Assembly: GCF_004114375.1 (NCBI RefSeq)
Contig: NZ_CP034693.1
Coordinates: 99,121 to 163,120, forward strand
Source of the DNA: Halorubrum sp. BOL3-1
GTDB lineage: Archaea > Halobacteriota > Halobacteria > Halobacteriales > Haloferacaceae
Length of the DNA: 64,000 nucleotides
Reading direction: 5' to 3'
Both the position numbers and the translations under genes were made by a program. Below are positions 8,923 through 17,439 of the stretch, one piece after another. The notes below the pieces were generated by a model. That model did not search any database and was not told the DNA's origin. It saw only the letters and a list, made by a program, of their open reading frames with translations. The first letter of the stretch is position 1; the number at the start of each line of letters is the position of its first letter.

Positions 8923-11900
8923 GTGAGTCGCTTCGCTGTCGTTGGCTGTTCCAACTGTGGTCAACACTGGGTCATCGAGGACAGTGTCAGTAACAGCGCT
9001 GCTGGCCGGCGTGAGTGTCTCCGCTGTGGGAATCAGTATTCAGATGATCAGTTGCGACGTCGAGCGAGAGCAGACACGTGGGAGGCCGCTGTTGAGCAAC
9101 GGTCGGCACTTCTCGCGAGCGCTCGTAGTGCCAGCGCTGAGTTCGACGAGGTCGGCCGCTACGCCGAGCTTGAACACGAGTGGGACCGCGACCTCGTCGG
9201 CGAGCCGCTCGGCGTCCAAGTGCTTACAGGGGCCTTTTCGGACGACCAGCATCTTGACGCGGCACAAGGAGAGACAGACGACGGGAGCGATCACACTCCT
9301 CGGCAGCTAGGAGATCTCCGCTGTGGCGAGGACGCGGGTCTCTGGATGGTCCAGCAGTACCCGGCCGTGTCATCGGGGACAGTACGCCTCGATGAGGAGA
9401 GTCGGCCGGGTGAACTCTGGCAGCGTCTTGTGGCTGTCCTCGAAGCCGATATTGCGCTCGCCGTGCGCGAACTCGTCGGTGGTGTTGCTGATGGAGTTGC
9501 CTGGCAGACGCTCGAAGCGATCATCGACGATCAGCTCGGGACCGTCGATCAAGAGGCGCTTCCAGACGCAGCGAGTCTGAACGGGTCAATCGTTGCGTCA
9601 ACGCTGTTGAGCCTGTGTAACGACGTCGAGTCCGAGCAGCATCAGCAGGCGCTCGAACTGCTCGAGAGCTTTGGAAGCGCAGAGTTCGGTCCGCTTGGTA
9701 TCGGTTTCAATGGTGAGCTAGAGGACGTCCGTCGGATTGTGAAGCCGTTGCTCGCCGCCGCAGAGCACACGCCGACGCTCACCGTGCGGATCGATGAGTC
9801 ATTGCGGGAGATCGGCCACGTCGACCAACGCCGGCAAATGGTCCAGCTGCTCAGTTGGCTCGGTCACGGGGTGGACGTCCGGGTCGTGTTCGAGTCCTCT
9901 ATCTGGATGCGGCGCTTTGCCTGGAGTTATGATCCGGAGATCGATGTTGACGGATTAGAGGGGAACGTCTCGGACGTGGCCGCGTTCAATGTGAGTTCAC
10001 AGTGCGATACAGGCCAGCGCACGCACGGTACCGTTGACGACCACGTTGCGGCCGCGTGTGAGGCGCTTGAGACGGACGGTGAGGTTGTCGCCACCCTCGA
10101 ACGTATTGGGGCAGAGGCCGGCCAGACAGCCGCCTACGAGGCGCTCTATGAGGCTGCTCCGTACGATGACCCCGACCAGTCCCGGAACAACATCGCGTAC
10201 CACCTACGGCAGCTTCGCAAACACGAACTCGTGACCGAACGCATCGTGACCAGCGACGGGAGCAAAGTCGCAATTCGCCCGGCTGGCGTGCGTTTCCTCG
10301 ACGAAATTAGCCGATCTGGAACGCATCAGAAACGCCTTCAGAATTCTGTGAGTCGGACCGGAAAATCTGACGACAATTTGGAGTCTAGACCCGCGCACAC
10401 ACGTGAGAGGGGGACCGGCTGGAGCCGTGACCGCCTCCCGGCACTCCACTCCATCCGACCGCTTCCCCGCTCTACGTATCAGGCTGCCGTCGCAGCGACC
10501 CCCGAGAATGGCGTCGCGACGGTCGGTGCTGCGGTTTCTGAGTGGGATGACCGAGCATCTCCCCACCGGTACATGGACTGGGAAAACGATCGCCTCGCCA
10601 TAGCCGCTGAGGTCGACAATCCGATGCAGTGGGCGGTCTGTACTGCTCGGTCGTTAGGTGATGTGTTCGTCTGGGATAACCTGCTAACTGACGAGCGGCT
10701 CGACGAGCATAGTGAGTTCCGGCGGCTCCTCCAGGAGGCACCTGGAGTTCTCCAAAATAGTGCGTGTCTCGGGTGGATTGCTGAGGAAGACGAGCTGGTT
10801 GATGATATCGGTGAGTTCAGCGATCGAATACAGGATGTCCTTGAGGAGATCTGCGAGATGACGCGGGACATGACCCACGGGGAATACCGCGAATACAACT
10901 CCCGAACGGCCTTCCGAACGCAGATCCTCAAAGAGTCACTTGGCGTGATCGGCGTGATGACCCGATTACTGGACTTCGCTGGCATCGATATCCTTCGAAT
11001 CGGTCGGATGCCCCGGTTCAAGAGCGATTTTGATGACGAGAAGCTCTCGAGTATCGCGAAGTTCGTCGGGATCAATTCGGCGATCGCGTCAAAGTACGGG
11101 ATGGCATCGGTGTTCCGCCAACTGTTCGAGGACCGTGACGAGGTGCTTCGGTGGTCGATGGACGTTGATGTCGACGCCGCAGAGCCGTTCGGTGAACTCA
11201 TCGGCTCGTGGTGTCTGTTTGCCGATTACGGCGACCGCCAAGAAGTGTTTGCTGAGAAGCTTCGATCCAACGTCTCGCCGAAGGACGTCCGGGATGATGC
11301 CCCGGAGATCGGCGTCCGTGTCCCTGTTCAGACGTCGACGAGCCGAGCCCAGTACCGGGATCGGCTCGAGGAAGCGCTTGAGGCGAAGAATCTCCTTGCG
11401 ACTCCAGAGGCAGTATCGGTACTTCACGGATTATGTCGGTCGCCATTGGCTATCGCGAACGGCGTCGCCCGAGGCTTGGAGCCGGAAACCGAGACGCGAC
11501 ATATCCGCTCTGCTGAGCTCCGGCGCATCATCGCAGCCCTGTCACCAGAGCAGGTCCTCCGGGATGCGTCGTCGACGCCACGAAAGGCGCTTGTGGCGCT
11601 TGCCGACGCCGATGAATTCGTGACGCAGTCAGCACTCGCGGAGAGTGCTGGGGTGTCGGCTCGCTCGCTTCGTGACCACCTTCCCGACCTCGTCGATGCT
11701 GGGATCGTCGCGACGGCAAATGCTGGCTATCGACTCCAGCTGTCGTTTGCGGAAACGGATCGGGACGACGGAGAACTGCCTGAGCGGTATCGGGACATCT
11801 ACCCACACTGGGTGAGCGATCCGACTGTTAGCAACGACGTCCACGCTGCGGCCGGAGCGTTACGGACAGCTCGGGATCATCACGGACCGGATGGACCAGT

Positions 11901-12132
11901 CTCATCAGAGGAAGTCGGCTTCGCTGGCGACGTCTTGCTGGAAGTTACAGAGCCATGGCCGTTACTCGATGAGGTGCTGCCAGCGCTGTGGGCAGTGACT
12001 GCGAGAGCGTGCTATCGAGAGGACGCCACTGTCGCTGGTGGCGCTCTGGTTGAACGCAAGACTGAGATAATGGGGAGACGTCCGCGTCAGCTGAGTCTTC
12101 AAGAAGCGACTAGCAAGAAGCCTATCAGCTGA
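8923..12132 (+). CDS. DUF5817-like zinc-ribbon/HTH protein, 1069 aa
   Basis: This is a large haloarchaeal protein. The N-terminus (FAVVGCSNCGQHWVIED, then CLRCGNQY) forms a four-cysteine zinc ribbon, C9/C12/C32/C35, typical of DUF5817-type proteins. A winged helix is visible at about residues 395-446 (NIAYHLRQLRKHELV) and another HTH near 893-935 (QSALAESAGVSARSLRDHLPDLVDAGIV). The GTG at 8923 is used. Its last 285 residues are repeated in the opposite arm (27148-27995), there fused to an Orc1 fragment. The architecture suggests a DNA-binding regulator or replication-associated protein; no enzymatic motif was found. Confidence 0.75.
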   Translation: MSRFAVVGCSNCGQHWVIEDSVSNSAAGRRECLRCGNQYSDDQLRRRARADTWEAAVEQRSALLASARSASAEFDEVGRYAELEHEWDRDLVGEPLGVQVLTGAFSDDQHLDAAQGETDDGSDHTPRQLGDLRCGEDAGLWMVQQYPAVSSGTVRLDEESRPGELWQRLVAVLEADIALAVRELVGGVADGVAWQTLEAIIDDQLGTVDQEALPDAASLNGSIVASTLLSLCNDVESEQHQQALELLESFGSAEFGPLGIGFNGELEDVRRIVKPLLAAAEHTPTLTVRIDESLREIGHVDQRRQMVQLLSWLGHGVDVRVVFESSIWMRRFAWSYDPEIDVDGLEGNVSDVAAFNVSSQCDTGQRTHGTVDDHVAAACEALETDGEVVATLERIGAEAGQTAAYEALYEAAPYDDPDQSRNNIAYHLRQLRKHELVTERIVTSDGSKVAIRPAGVRFLDEISRSGTHQKRLQNSVSRTGKSDDNLESRPAHTRERGTGWSRDRLPALHSIRPLPRSTYQAAVAATPENGVATVGAAVSEWDDRASPHRYMDWENDRLAIAAEVDNPMQWAVCTARSLGDVFVWDNLLTDERLDEHSEFRRLLQEAPGVLQNSACLGWIAEEDELVDDIGEFSDRIQDVLEEICEMTRDMTHGEYREYNSRTAFRTQILKESLGVIGVMTRLLDFAGIDILRIGRMPRFKSDFDDEKLSSIAKFVGINSAIASKYGMASVFRQLFEDRDEVLRWSMDVDVDAAEPFGELIGSWCLFADYGDRQEVFAEKLRSNVSPKDVRDDAPEIGVRVPVQTSTSRAQYRDRLEEALEAKNLLATPEAVSVLHGLCRSPLAIANGVARGLEPETETRHIRSAELRRIIAALSPEQVLRDASSTPRKALVALADADEFVTQSALAESAGVSARSLRDHLPDLVDAGIVATANAGYRLQLSFAETDRDDGELPERYRDIYPHWVSDPTVSNDVHAAAGALRTARDHHGPDGPVSSEEVGFAGDVLLEVTEPWPLLDEVLPALWAVTARACYREDATVAGGALVERKTEIMGRRPRQLSLQEATSKKPIS

Positions 12133-12395
12133 GTTCTGGAGATATTTTAGCGTCTGTCACCGATGATTTGTGGAGGCTTGGCACCTTGCTCTCGCTTTCA
12201 TATACCTCACGAGATTGTTGCGCCACATGCTGTTCCTCCTGAATCGCTCACCAACGTTTACTCCGTTTATTTCGTCTTATTTACGATGAACTACCCGGTA
12301 GACTGAGCCTGCGTATTAAACGATAACCCACTAATGGGTGTCAAAAACCAGTGAGAGCGAGTATTTAATGGAGTACGGAAGAATAGAATCTTTAT
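12133..12395. other. Intergenic region
   Basis: The first 170 bases match the other arm (26990-27147) in inverted orientation, including sequence downstream of the DUF5817-like reading frame; beyond about 12300 the arms diverge. No gene is seen. Confidence 0.4.
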
Positions 12396-12593
12396 ATGGA
12401 AATAGTCTGTGTATTAAAACGCTGGAAAGAGGAAATCTCTCTCCTCTTTCTATGTATCGGTTGGATTATTCTTGGAGTTATTAATGGGGGACCCTCTATT
12501 CCAAGCACGCCTTACGAAGTTTCTCTCCTTGTGATGTTTCTCCTCACGTTTGGGATTCTGGTTCACAAGGTGCGACAGTCAGCATCGGCCTGA
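12396..12593 (+). CDS. Small membrane protein, 65 aa
   Basis: A 65-residue ORF with two predicted transmembrane stretches: ISLLFLCIGWIILGVI at about residues 14-29 and VSLLVMFLLTFGILV at about 42-56. It lies in a segment absent from the other inverted arm, where a different small membrane protein occupies the equivalent place. Function is unknown. Local base composition is AT-richer than the neighbours. The start is the only ATG in frame. Confidence 0.5.
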   Translation: MEIVCVLKRWKEEISLLFLCIGWIILGVINGGPSIPSTPYEVSLLVMFLLTFGILVHKVRQSASA

Positions 12594-12753
12594 GCAGTAC
12601 TTCCTCTGTATTGACCGATCCGACCTGCTAGTTTTTCGAGGAGCTTCTGTTCGAAATACGCGTATTCTCTTCAGCACACACTAGATTACCATCTCAGAAG
12701 ACCGTAAAACGCGAGATTTAGGTACTTTGGGTAGCTTATACTCGTGATACTTG

Positions 12754-13185
12754 ATGATCGAGATTCCTGATTCGCTTCGCTCTGTGTTCAGTGCTTAACT
12801 CGAACAACGTGATGGGTCATATGTCGTCGATATACCGACGAGTGAAATCGAACATGACGCGCTCGCTGCCGACGAAACGTACCGCGTCGCGATCTTGGCG
12901 TCAGAATCCTCGACAGACCAGACGACTCACCAAGAGCAACAGCAATCGACTACACAAGATACGGCTCCGACGTCGAACGGTCCTCCGGTAAATGAAGGTG
13001 AGGTCCGCGACGTGACGATCGAGACGACTGGTGATCAGGGCGACGGCATCGCGAAGGTTGAACGCGGCTACGTCGTGATCGTTCCTGGCGGGCAACCAGG
13101 TGATGAGCCGACGGTCGAGATCGAGCAGGTCAAAGCAAACGTCGCGTTTGCCAGTATCGTCGAACGCGACTCACGAGCGCTATAG
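12754..13185 (+). pseudogene. TRAM-domain protein with premature stop
   Basis: The frame starting at ATG 12754 (MIEIPDSLRSVFSA) meets TAA at 12796-12798, where the intact copy in the other arm (25839-26270) has CAA. After the stop the frame continues to 13185 and encodes the TRAM domain (EGEVRDVTIETTGDQGDGIAKVERGYVVIV), a small RNA-binding beta-barrel. A TTG at 12895 could restart translation just before the linker and TRAM domain, so a shortened protein is possible. The other copy is complete, which makes this one dispensable. Confidence 0.8.
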
Positions 13186-13251
13186 CGTCGATTTATCACC
13201 GACCGCCTGTAGGGCCAGCGTCGTTGAGATTCTAACTGTCTCGGCTCACGT

Positions 13252-13599
13252 TTACTCACTTCCCGGCTTGCCGACGTACTCAGATTTCATTGTCCCATTC
13301 TCACGATAGTAGCGGTAGAGATATGGACCGTGCATATCCGCGGGATCCCCGCTGGTGCATTTACAGCTGTCGTCGCCACAGGTGACTTTCTCTTTGACGA
13401 CGGTTCCGTTCTCCGCATTGTCGGGTTCGTCAACGGGGTCGGCGGTCTCGGGAAGCTCGTTGATGCCGACCGACTGGCCACGATACTCGATGAGCGCCTC
13501 GATGTAGCGCTGTACCTCGTCGAGTGTCTCCGTATCCTGTTTCGGGAGCCCCTCCGCGAGATACTTCGGGAGCGAGGCGGGTGGTGACGGCTGCTCCAC
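13252..13599 (-). CDS. DUF6788-like cysteine-motif protein
   Basis: A 115-residue haloarchaeal protein with a helical N-terminus (SLPKYLAEGLPKQDTETLDEVQRYIEALIEYR) and a conserved C-terminal block VTCGDDSCKCTSGDPADMHGPYLYRYYR that I associate with DUF6788. Three cysteines in C-x4-C-x-C spacing may bind a metal. A near-identical copy is at 25425-25772. Function is unknown. It is convergent with the TRAM gene; the same local arrangement is kept in both arms. Confidence 0.7.
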   Translation of the reverse strand: MEQPSPPASLPKYLAEGLPKQDTETLDEVQRYIEALIEYRGQSVGINELPETADPVDEPDNAENGTVVKEKVTCGDDSCKCTSGDPADMHGPYLYRYYRENGTMKSEYVGKPGSE

Positions 13600-13686
13600 G
13601 CCTTATGTAACAACTGGAGCCACTTTAGCGCTCGCTTGATACATAAGGCGCTGAACCCGCTCCGCCAACTGTGAGTTCTTCAGCAA

Positions 13687-13842
13687 TCACTCGAGATCGT
13701 AGGCCGCAATCTCGTGAGCGCCACACTGTGGACATTCATCGACGTTCTTCTCGACGCTGTATCCACAGTGACGGCATTCGTAGATGGTTGTCGATGACGG
13801 CTCAGGTCTGACGATTTGCTGGATGAACTGTTTACTGAGCAT
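13687..13842 (-). CDS. Zinc-ribbon protein, 51 aa
   Basis: A 51-residue protein, MLSKQFIQQIVRPEPSS followed by two CxxC pairs (YECRHCGYS and ECPQCGAHE), giving a rubredoxin-like zinc ribbon. The ATG at 13842 overlaps the stop of the upstream 55-residue gene (11 bp shared), so translation is probably coupled. A close copy is at 25182-25337. Such proteins are common in haloarchaea, and their individual functions are mostly unknown. Confidence 0.65.
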   Translation of the reverse strand: MLSKQFIQQIVRPEPSSTTIYECRHCGYSVEKNVDECPQCGAHEIAAYDLE

Positions 13843-13999
13843 TGATGGGATCGACGATCTCGCCACAGCCGGGACATTCGGCCCACACACCCGGTTCACC
13901 GCTAGCTGTTTCATACTCGATGATCGCGTGTCGATCGGTCACTGTCTCGCCGCAGAATGAGCAGGTGCCACGGACCGTCTCTGGATTATCGGGGGTCAT
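13832..13999 (-). CDS. Zinc-finger protein, 55 aa
   Basis: A 55-residue protein starting at ATG 13999 (MTPDNPETVRGTCSFCGETV) with two CxxC pairs, CSFC and CPGC, 34 residues apart, and a central RHAIIEYETASGE strand. It forms a two-gene unit with the 51-residue zinc ribbon, overlapping by 11 bp. The opposite arm encodes the equivalent pair at 25025-25337. Probable small metal-binding regulator; role unproven. Confidence 0.6.
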   Translation of the reverse strand: MTPDNPETVRGTCSFCGETVTDRHAIIEYETASGEPGVWAECPGCGEIVDPINAQ

Positions 14000-14230
14000 T
14001 CTCACAAGATCGGCGGCTTCTTTCAGGGGGAGAGGGAGCGTGTGACACTGTTTTGGAGCTGGTTCGGTCAGTGAGACCGACTCAGCTTTGCTCCCTCACC
14101 TCGTGATTACAGACTCTGTGACTTATACCTCGGGCGAGCGGGGCGAAAGTACTACTCTAAGAAATCAGCGTGACCGCGGGTCGCAAGTAGCCATCGCGCA
14201 GTTGTAATCTGTGACGAAGGTAGACACCTA

Positions 14231-14318
14231 GTGCCGCTTCAACAATTGGGTGCTAGAAACGACCGATGAACGGCCTGTAGAAGGAATCTAGCAGATCACA
14301 ACTGAAGGCCCACTAGCC
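14231..14318 (+). repeat. 88-bp repeat, copy 1
   Basis: About 80 percent identical by eye to 15184-15270 in direct orientation. The best-conserved parts are CTAGAAACG and CTGAAGGCCCACTAGC. The two copies flank the SnoaL-like gene. This copy begins 3 bp after the end of the large inverted-duplication arm. It may be an old mobile-element end or MITE fragment. Confidence 0.6.
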
Positions 14319-14612
14319 ACTTTGCTGCGTTCGGGAAGATCAAAGGGCATTCGTCTTTAGTTAAGCCTGATAGTAATATTTACTTGTAGTATTATGTCTA
14401 GTGATATTGAAAAGCACTAATTGAACGAGCCAGACACCGTATCCACTGAAACCAAGCAATAAAGCAACCTAGAAACAAGGTTTTCTCGCCATAGCGGGAG
14501 TGAATCGACAGAATTCGAGTGGAAACTGGGTCTAGATAGTATTACTGAGAGTATTAAATAAAGACGGATGGACCAAAAGGTAATTATCATACACGCAAAA
14601 CACTACATCTCG
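14319..14612. other. AT-rich intergenic region
   Basis: An AT-rich leader region upstream of the SnoaL-like gene. No gene is recognised. A TATA-like stretch, TATTAAATAAA, lies near 14552-14562 upstream of the ATG at 14613. Confidence 0.35.
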
Positions 14613-15050
14613 ATGACTGAATCATCAAACGCGACACGGATCCGTCGTCTTTTCAACGAAGTATGGACCGACGGCAATCTCGACGTGGTCGATGAGATCG
14701 TTGCCGATGAGTTTGTCTTCACTCGCGGCGGCGAAATCCAGACGGGAGGCGTGGAACTCTACAAGTCCCTCGTTCGCAGCACACGAGAAATGTTCCCCGA
14801 CATGGAGTACACACTAGACGACGTACTCGTTGGCGAGGACGGCAACGCTGTCACAGTCAGGTGGACAGTGACAGCAACGCACGAAGGCGAATACATGGGC
14901 ATCGAACCCACCCACCAGACGATCGAGATGGAAGGGCTTGAACTCAACAAATTCGAGGATGGACGTCTCGTCGAAACGTGTACGCATCCACACTGGGAAG
15001 GATTCCTCGAAGACGTCGGCGTACTCCCCCTCAGCTCCACTGAACCGTGA
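14613..15050 (+). CDS. SnoaL-like ester cyclase family protein
   Basis: A 145-residue protein with the NTF2-like fold of the SnoaL/ester-cyclase family. It begins MTESSNATRIRRLFNEVWTDGNLDVVDEIVADEFV, and has the central FPDMEYTLDDVLVGEDGNAVTVRWT and the closing EGLELNKFEDGRLVETCTHPHWEGFL. These are all characteristic positions. Members include polyketide cyclases and many uncharacterised proteins; the substrate here is unknown. The ATG at 14613 is chosen because homologous proteins begin just before the first helix; an in-frame ATG at 14568 is upstream. The gene is flanked by direct 88-bp repeats, so it may be a small acquired cassette. Confidence 0.82.
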   Translation: MTESSNATRIRRLFNEVWTDGNLDVVDEIVADEFVFTRGGEIQTGGVELYKSLVRSTREMFPDMEYTLDDVLVGEDGNAVTVRWTVTATHEGEYMGIEPTHQTIEMEGLELNKFEDGRLVETCTHPHWEGFLEDVGVLPLSSTEP

Positions 15051-15183
15051 TATCACTCCTCGTCGCACCCCGAGCAAGTGGCTATTTCAGCCTTTTTGTA
15101 ACTCTTTCTCAGTGAAAGGGGTCACCAGCAGTGCTGATTTCCCCGCCGGAGTACATAAAAATCGATGTCGACACAGATATCTA

Positions 15184-15270
15184 CTGCCGTTTCAACGATA
15201 ATCTGCTAGAAACGGCCGATAGACGATCTGTAGCAGGAGTCTAGTAGATCACGACTGAAGGCCCACTAGC
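15184..15270 (+). repeat. 88-bp repeat, copy 2
   Basis: Second copy of the repeat described at 14231-14318, in direct orientation. It ends at the last base of the HNH gene stop codon (15270). Confidence 0.6.
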
Positions 15271-15743
15271 TATGTCGTCTCTGAGTTATCACCGTCTGTC
15301 GTCTCTGACGTCGAGTCAGTGTCGGATTCAGTCGTTTCGTGAGACTCATCAGGTGATTCTGACTGTTTATCGTGGGATCGTGCGCTCTGTGGTGTGCCCT
15401 CATCATCGCCGTAGAACCACTCGGCTTGTGCGCTGTTGAGCCGTGGCCCCTCGTAGTACACTTTATGATGCGCATTCCACGCATTCCGGTGTTCGATCGG
15501 GAGTTGGCGATGCCACTGCCTGTATGGAGTCGCGTCCGTCTTGTGGACGTGGATATGACAGCGCTGACACAGTGGGATCACGTTGGCGACGCAGTCGTCG
15601 GTATCGTCGCCGTTGATGTGGTGGAGTGAGTTTACCAACGGCCGATTGTCACTCCTAACCCAGTCTTCAGGTGGCCGCCCACAGATGAGGCACTCAGTAC
15701 CCCACGCATCGCGGACAGCCTGCCGAAATGAGCCGTCAGACAT
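15270..15743 (-). CDS. HNH endonuclease
   Basis: A 157-residue protein of the HNH nuclease superfamily. The zinc/catalytic elements are visible: CLICGRPPEDW, then SLHHINGDDTDDCVANVIPLCQRCHIHVH, giving two CxxC pairs and the central HH/N/H motif around residues 42-67. The C-terminal 45 residues are acidic and Ser/Thr-rich. It is homologous to the second HNH gene at 17862-18395. It overlaps the end of a 69-residue ORF by 8 bp, so it is probably the second gene of a transcript from the motif promoter at 15992-16016. HNH genes of this sort are frequent in haloviruses and plasmids. Confidence 0.85.
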   Translation of the reverse strand: MSDGSFRQAVRDAWGTECLICGRPPEDWVRSDNRPLVNSLHHINGDDTDDCVANVIPLCQRCHIHVHKTDATPYRQWHRQLPIEHRNAWNAHHKVYYEGPRLNSAQAEWFYGDDEGTPQSARSHDKQSESPDESHETTESDTDSTSETTDGDNSETT

Positions 15744-15945
15744 GAGTTTCGGCCCCCTGTGAGCGCTTGCCTACGATGGGTCCACTGAGAGTTGGCAGCG
15801 TGTTCAGGCTGCCAGCTAGCAGTCGCTGTCTGAGAGTGTGAGTCGATACGACTATTCGTTCGTGTCGCATGTGTAACCACCACTCCAACCGTGAAACAGT
15901 CGCGTTGGTGGCGGTCGCATACGTTGTGTATTTTGGTTGCTGCAT
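15736..15945 (-). CDS. Small hypothetical protein upstream of HNH nuclease
   Basis: A 69-residue ORF from ATG 15945 (MQQPKYTTYATATNATVSRLEWWLHMRHERIVV). Its stop overlaps the HNH start codon region (ATGTCTGA), which favours translational coupling. Its start lies 47 nt below the shared promoter motif, similar to the spacing for the gene at 21236. No family was recognised. The support is context only. Confidence 0.4.
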   Translation of the reverse strand: MQQPKYTTYATATNATVSRLEWWLHMRHERIVVSTHTLRQRLLAGSLNTLPTLSGPIVGKRSQGAETHV

Positions 15946-15991
15946 GGTTCTGAGCGGGATCGGATGCGGGTCATCCCTTTTCCGAATCCCT

Positions 15992-16016
15992 CTCACTCCA
16001 CTCGAGGGATACAAAC
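15992..16016 (-). promoter_or_regulatory. Shared TATA-plus-palindrome promoter motif, site 1
   Basis: On the plus strand this reads CTCACTCCACTCGAGGG followed by ATACAAAC; on the minus strand it gives a TATA-like GTTTGTAT followed by an imperfect CCCTCGAGTGGAG palindrome and TGAG. It matches the sites at 17311, 18548 and 21271 and points toward the HNH operon. Confidence 0.6.
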
Positions 16017-16646
16017 AGATCTACAAGCGCATCAATTTCCACAACACAGCTCTGGTCGTATCATGAAACGTCGACTGATCGATGTGCCGTTGACAGCGTA
16101 TGTTTACGACACCTGAACCCCACATCGCAGTTGTGATACACATATTATTGATATCTCGTTGTATCGGCTCGTGTATTCGGTTGCACCGGCGAGGACTTCG
16201 ACACTGCACGCCGGACGGTGGATGTATTCCACGCCAGGCGAGTTTAGACGATCTTGGGTAAATAGAGAGCCGCCGTGTAGATCATATCTGAGAAGTTTGT
16301 TGATAGAATAATTATACTGAGGATAATCTGTGTAATTATCCATAGTTACTCACTTCGACCTAATGTGAAAACGGGTGTCCTGACGATTACAGTCAAGTAC
16401 GCTTACTTGTCTCTATTGTTTGCCTCCAAGATAGAATAATCAGATTTTGATCGCGACAGATAGTGCTAATATTGGCAGCAAAAGTCTGGAGACACGTATA
16501 TTTGATATAATCATACTATATATTATCTTTATTAGGATCGAGTGCTAGTCGTGTTTGCTTGGAACAACCAGACTAGCAAGAGCGAATCGCAAGACGGGAA
16601 CGAGACGGGTAAAATATCGTTGTGCAATCGTGGCTCCGGAAGTTCC

Positions 16647-16680
16647 GCGGACTGTCCAAGCAGGGCTTGGAACAGTCCGC
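16647..16680. repeat. Hairpin (34 nt)
   Basis: GCGGACTGTCCAAGC, a 3-nt loop, then GCTTGGAACAGTCCGC forms a 15-bp stem with one bulge. It lies inside the possible transposase remnant, so it may simply be coding in origin. Confidence 0.55.
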
Positions 16681-16791
16681 TCATACGTTCGGCCTCATCA
16701 GATCGCTGAACCTCACCGGCGCATCCGTCGATATTACCATCGATTGCCTTGTTATGGGGGCTTTCCGCAGTTCTACATAAGAGCGTTTGGT

Positions 16792-16834
16792 CTTAACCAA
16801 CAATCGTCTATTAGACACCAGATTGTTGGTTAAC
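16792..16834. promoter_or_regulatory. Inverted repeat, CTTAACCAACA class
   Basis: CTTAACCAACAATC at 16792-16805 is mirrored by GATTGTTGGTTAAC at 16821-16834. The same half-site arrangement occurs at 5798-5840 and 30732-30774. Probably a regulator or recombinase site; the binding protein is unknown. Confidence 0.5.
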
Positions 16835-16918
16835 GAAATCCGTCTGTAGTTCCACATAGCTCCGAGCAATGCTGGTAGGGAAATTCCGAGATACAGTATA
16901 AAAAGAGAGAAGACGGCC

Positions 16919-17158
16919 TTAACGGTCGCGAGCGACTGCCGGGCAATCGTGGACGGCAATCCGTTCTGGGAGCCCGGTCGCTCCACAGACGGGACACTCC
17001 ACGAGCGGCGTCGGCGGCAGGTTGCGACACTGTTCGCGGGCTGCCTCGAGATGCGCGCGGACAGCGGGCGACTCACACCGCGTGATCGCCTGTGCGAGAT
17101 GCATCTCGAGTGCGTCGCGAGCCGTCCGTTCGGGCATGCGTCTCTCGCGACCAGTCAT
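16919..17158 (-). CDS. Small zinc-finger protein, 79 aa
   Basis: A 79-residue protein with a helical N-terminal half (ARDALEMHLAQAITRCESPAVRAHLEAAREQC) and a C-terminal metal site, CPVCGATGLPERIAVHDCP (C-x2-C-x11-H-x-C). This arrangement is typical of small haloarchaeal plasmid/virus proteins. ATG 17158 is used; an in-frame ATG is at 17137. A shared-motif promoter is at 17311. Function is unknown; DNA binding is likely but inferred. Confidence 0.65.
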   Translation of the reverse strand: MTGRERRMPERTARDALEMHLAQAITRCESPAVRAHLEAAREQCRNLPPTPLVECPVCGATGLPERIAVHDCPAVARDR

Positions 17159-17189
17159 CGCAATCTTCCCGGTGGTCGGATGGCGGTGG

Positions 17190-17270
17190 TCAAATGTCGA
17201 GACGACGGTCTGTCGGTAGTCGTCTTATCCATAGTGTCGAGGCGAGAACGGCCGCTGACCACACCAGCAT
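17190..17270 (-). CDS. Possible leader peptide, 26 aa
   Basis: A short ORF from ATG 17270 (MLVWSAAVLASTLWIRRL) ending at 17190. It starts 41 nt below the shared promoter motif at 17311, as the first genes at 15945 and 21236 do. The N-terminal half is hydrophobic. The only support is spacing and the otherwise unexplained 150-nt leader of the zinc-finger gene. Confidence 0.25.
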   Translation of the reverse strand: MLVWSAAVLASTLWIRRLPTDRRLDI

Positions 17271-17310
17271 CACCGAAATCTGGAGTGACCAACGCACTCA
17301 ACTTTCTCAC

Positions 17311-17335
17311 CTCACCCCAATCGGGAGATACAAAT
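17311..17335 (-). promoter_or_regulatory. Shared TATA-plus-palindrome promoter motif, site 2
   Basis: The plus strand reads CTCACCCCAATCGGGAGATA then CAAAT; the minus strand gives a TATA-like TTTGTATC and a near-palindromic CCCGATTGGGG. It directs transcription toward the zinc-finger gene. Confidence 0.65.
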
Positions 17336-17439
17336 GATCTATCTCAAACCAATCCAACCATCCACTACCGCCGCACCACCACGAGTCCATCACGTATCGA
17401 CGCAGGCGAAGACAGCACCACAACCGCACCGCAGGTCCC

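Larger units (their letters stand above)
7311..14228. repeat. Left arm of a large inverted duplication
   Basis: Three blocks of this arm recur in reverse order and orientation in 24796-31915: 7311-8392 with 30835-31915, about 11282-12300 with about 26990-27995, and about 12613-14228 with 24796-26412. Between blocks the two arms differ. This arm carries the N-terminal two thirds of a 1069-residue protein where the other carries the orc1/origin. The outermost match ends cleanly at 14228, next to an 88-bp repeat beginning at 14231. Confidence 0.85.
16017..16918. other. Mostly non-coding, AT-rich interval with a possible transposase remnant
   Basis: 16017-16560 is AT-rich and shows no gene. On the plus strand at about 16608-16782 a frame reads SWLRKFRGLSKQGLEQSAHTF and continues with LNLTGASVDITIDCLVMGAFRSST before a stop; it looks like the C-terminal end of a haloarchaeal transposase, but the family was not identified. 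A strong hairpin lies at 16647-16680 and an inverted repeat at 16792-16834. Confidence 0.35.
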
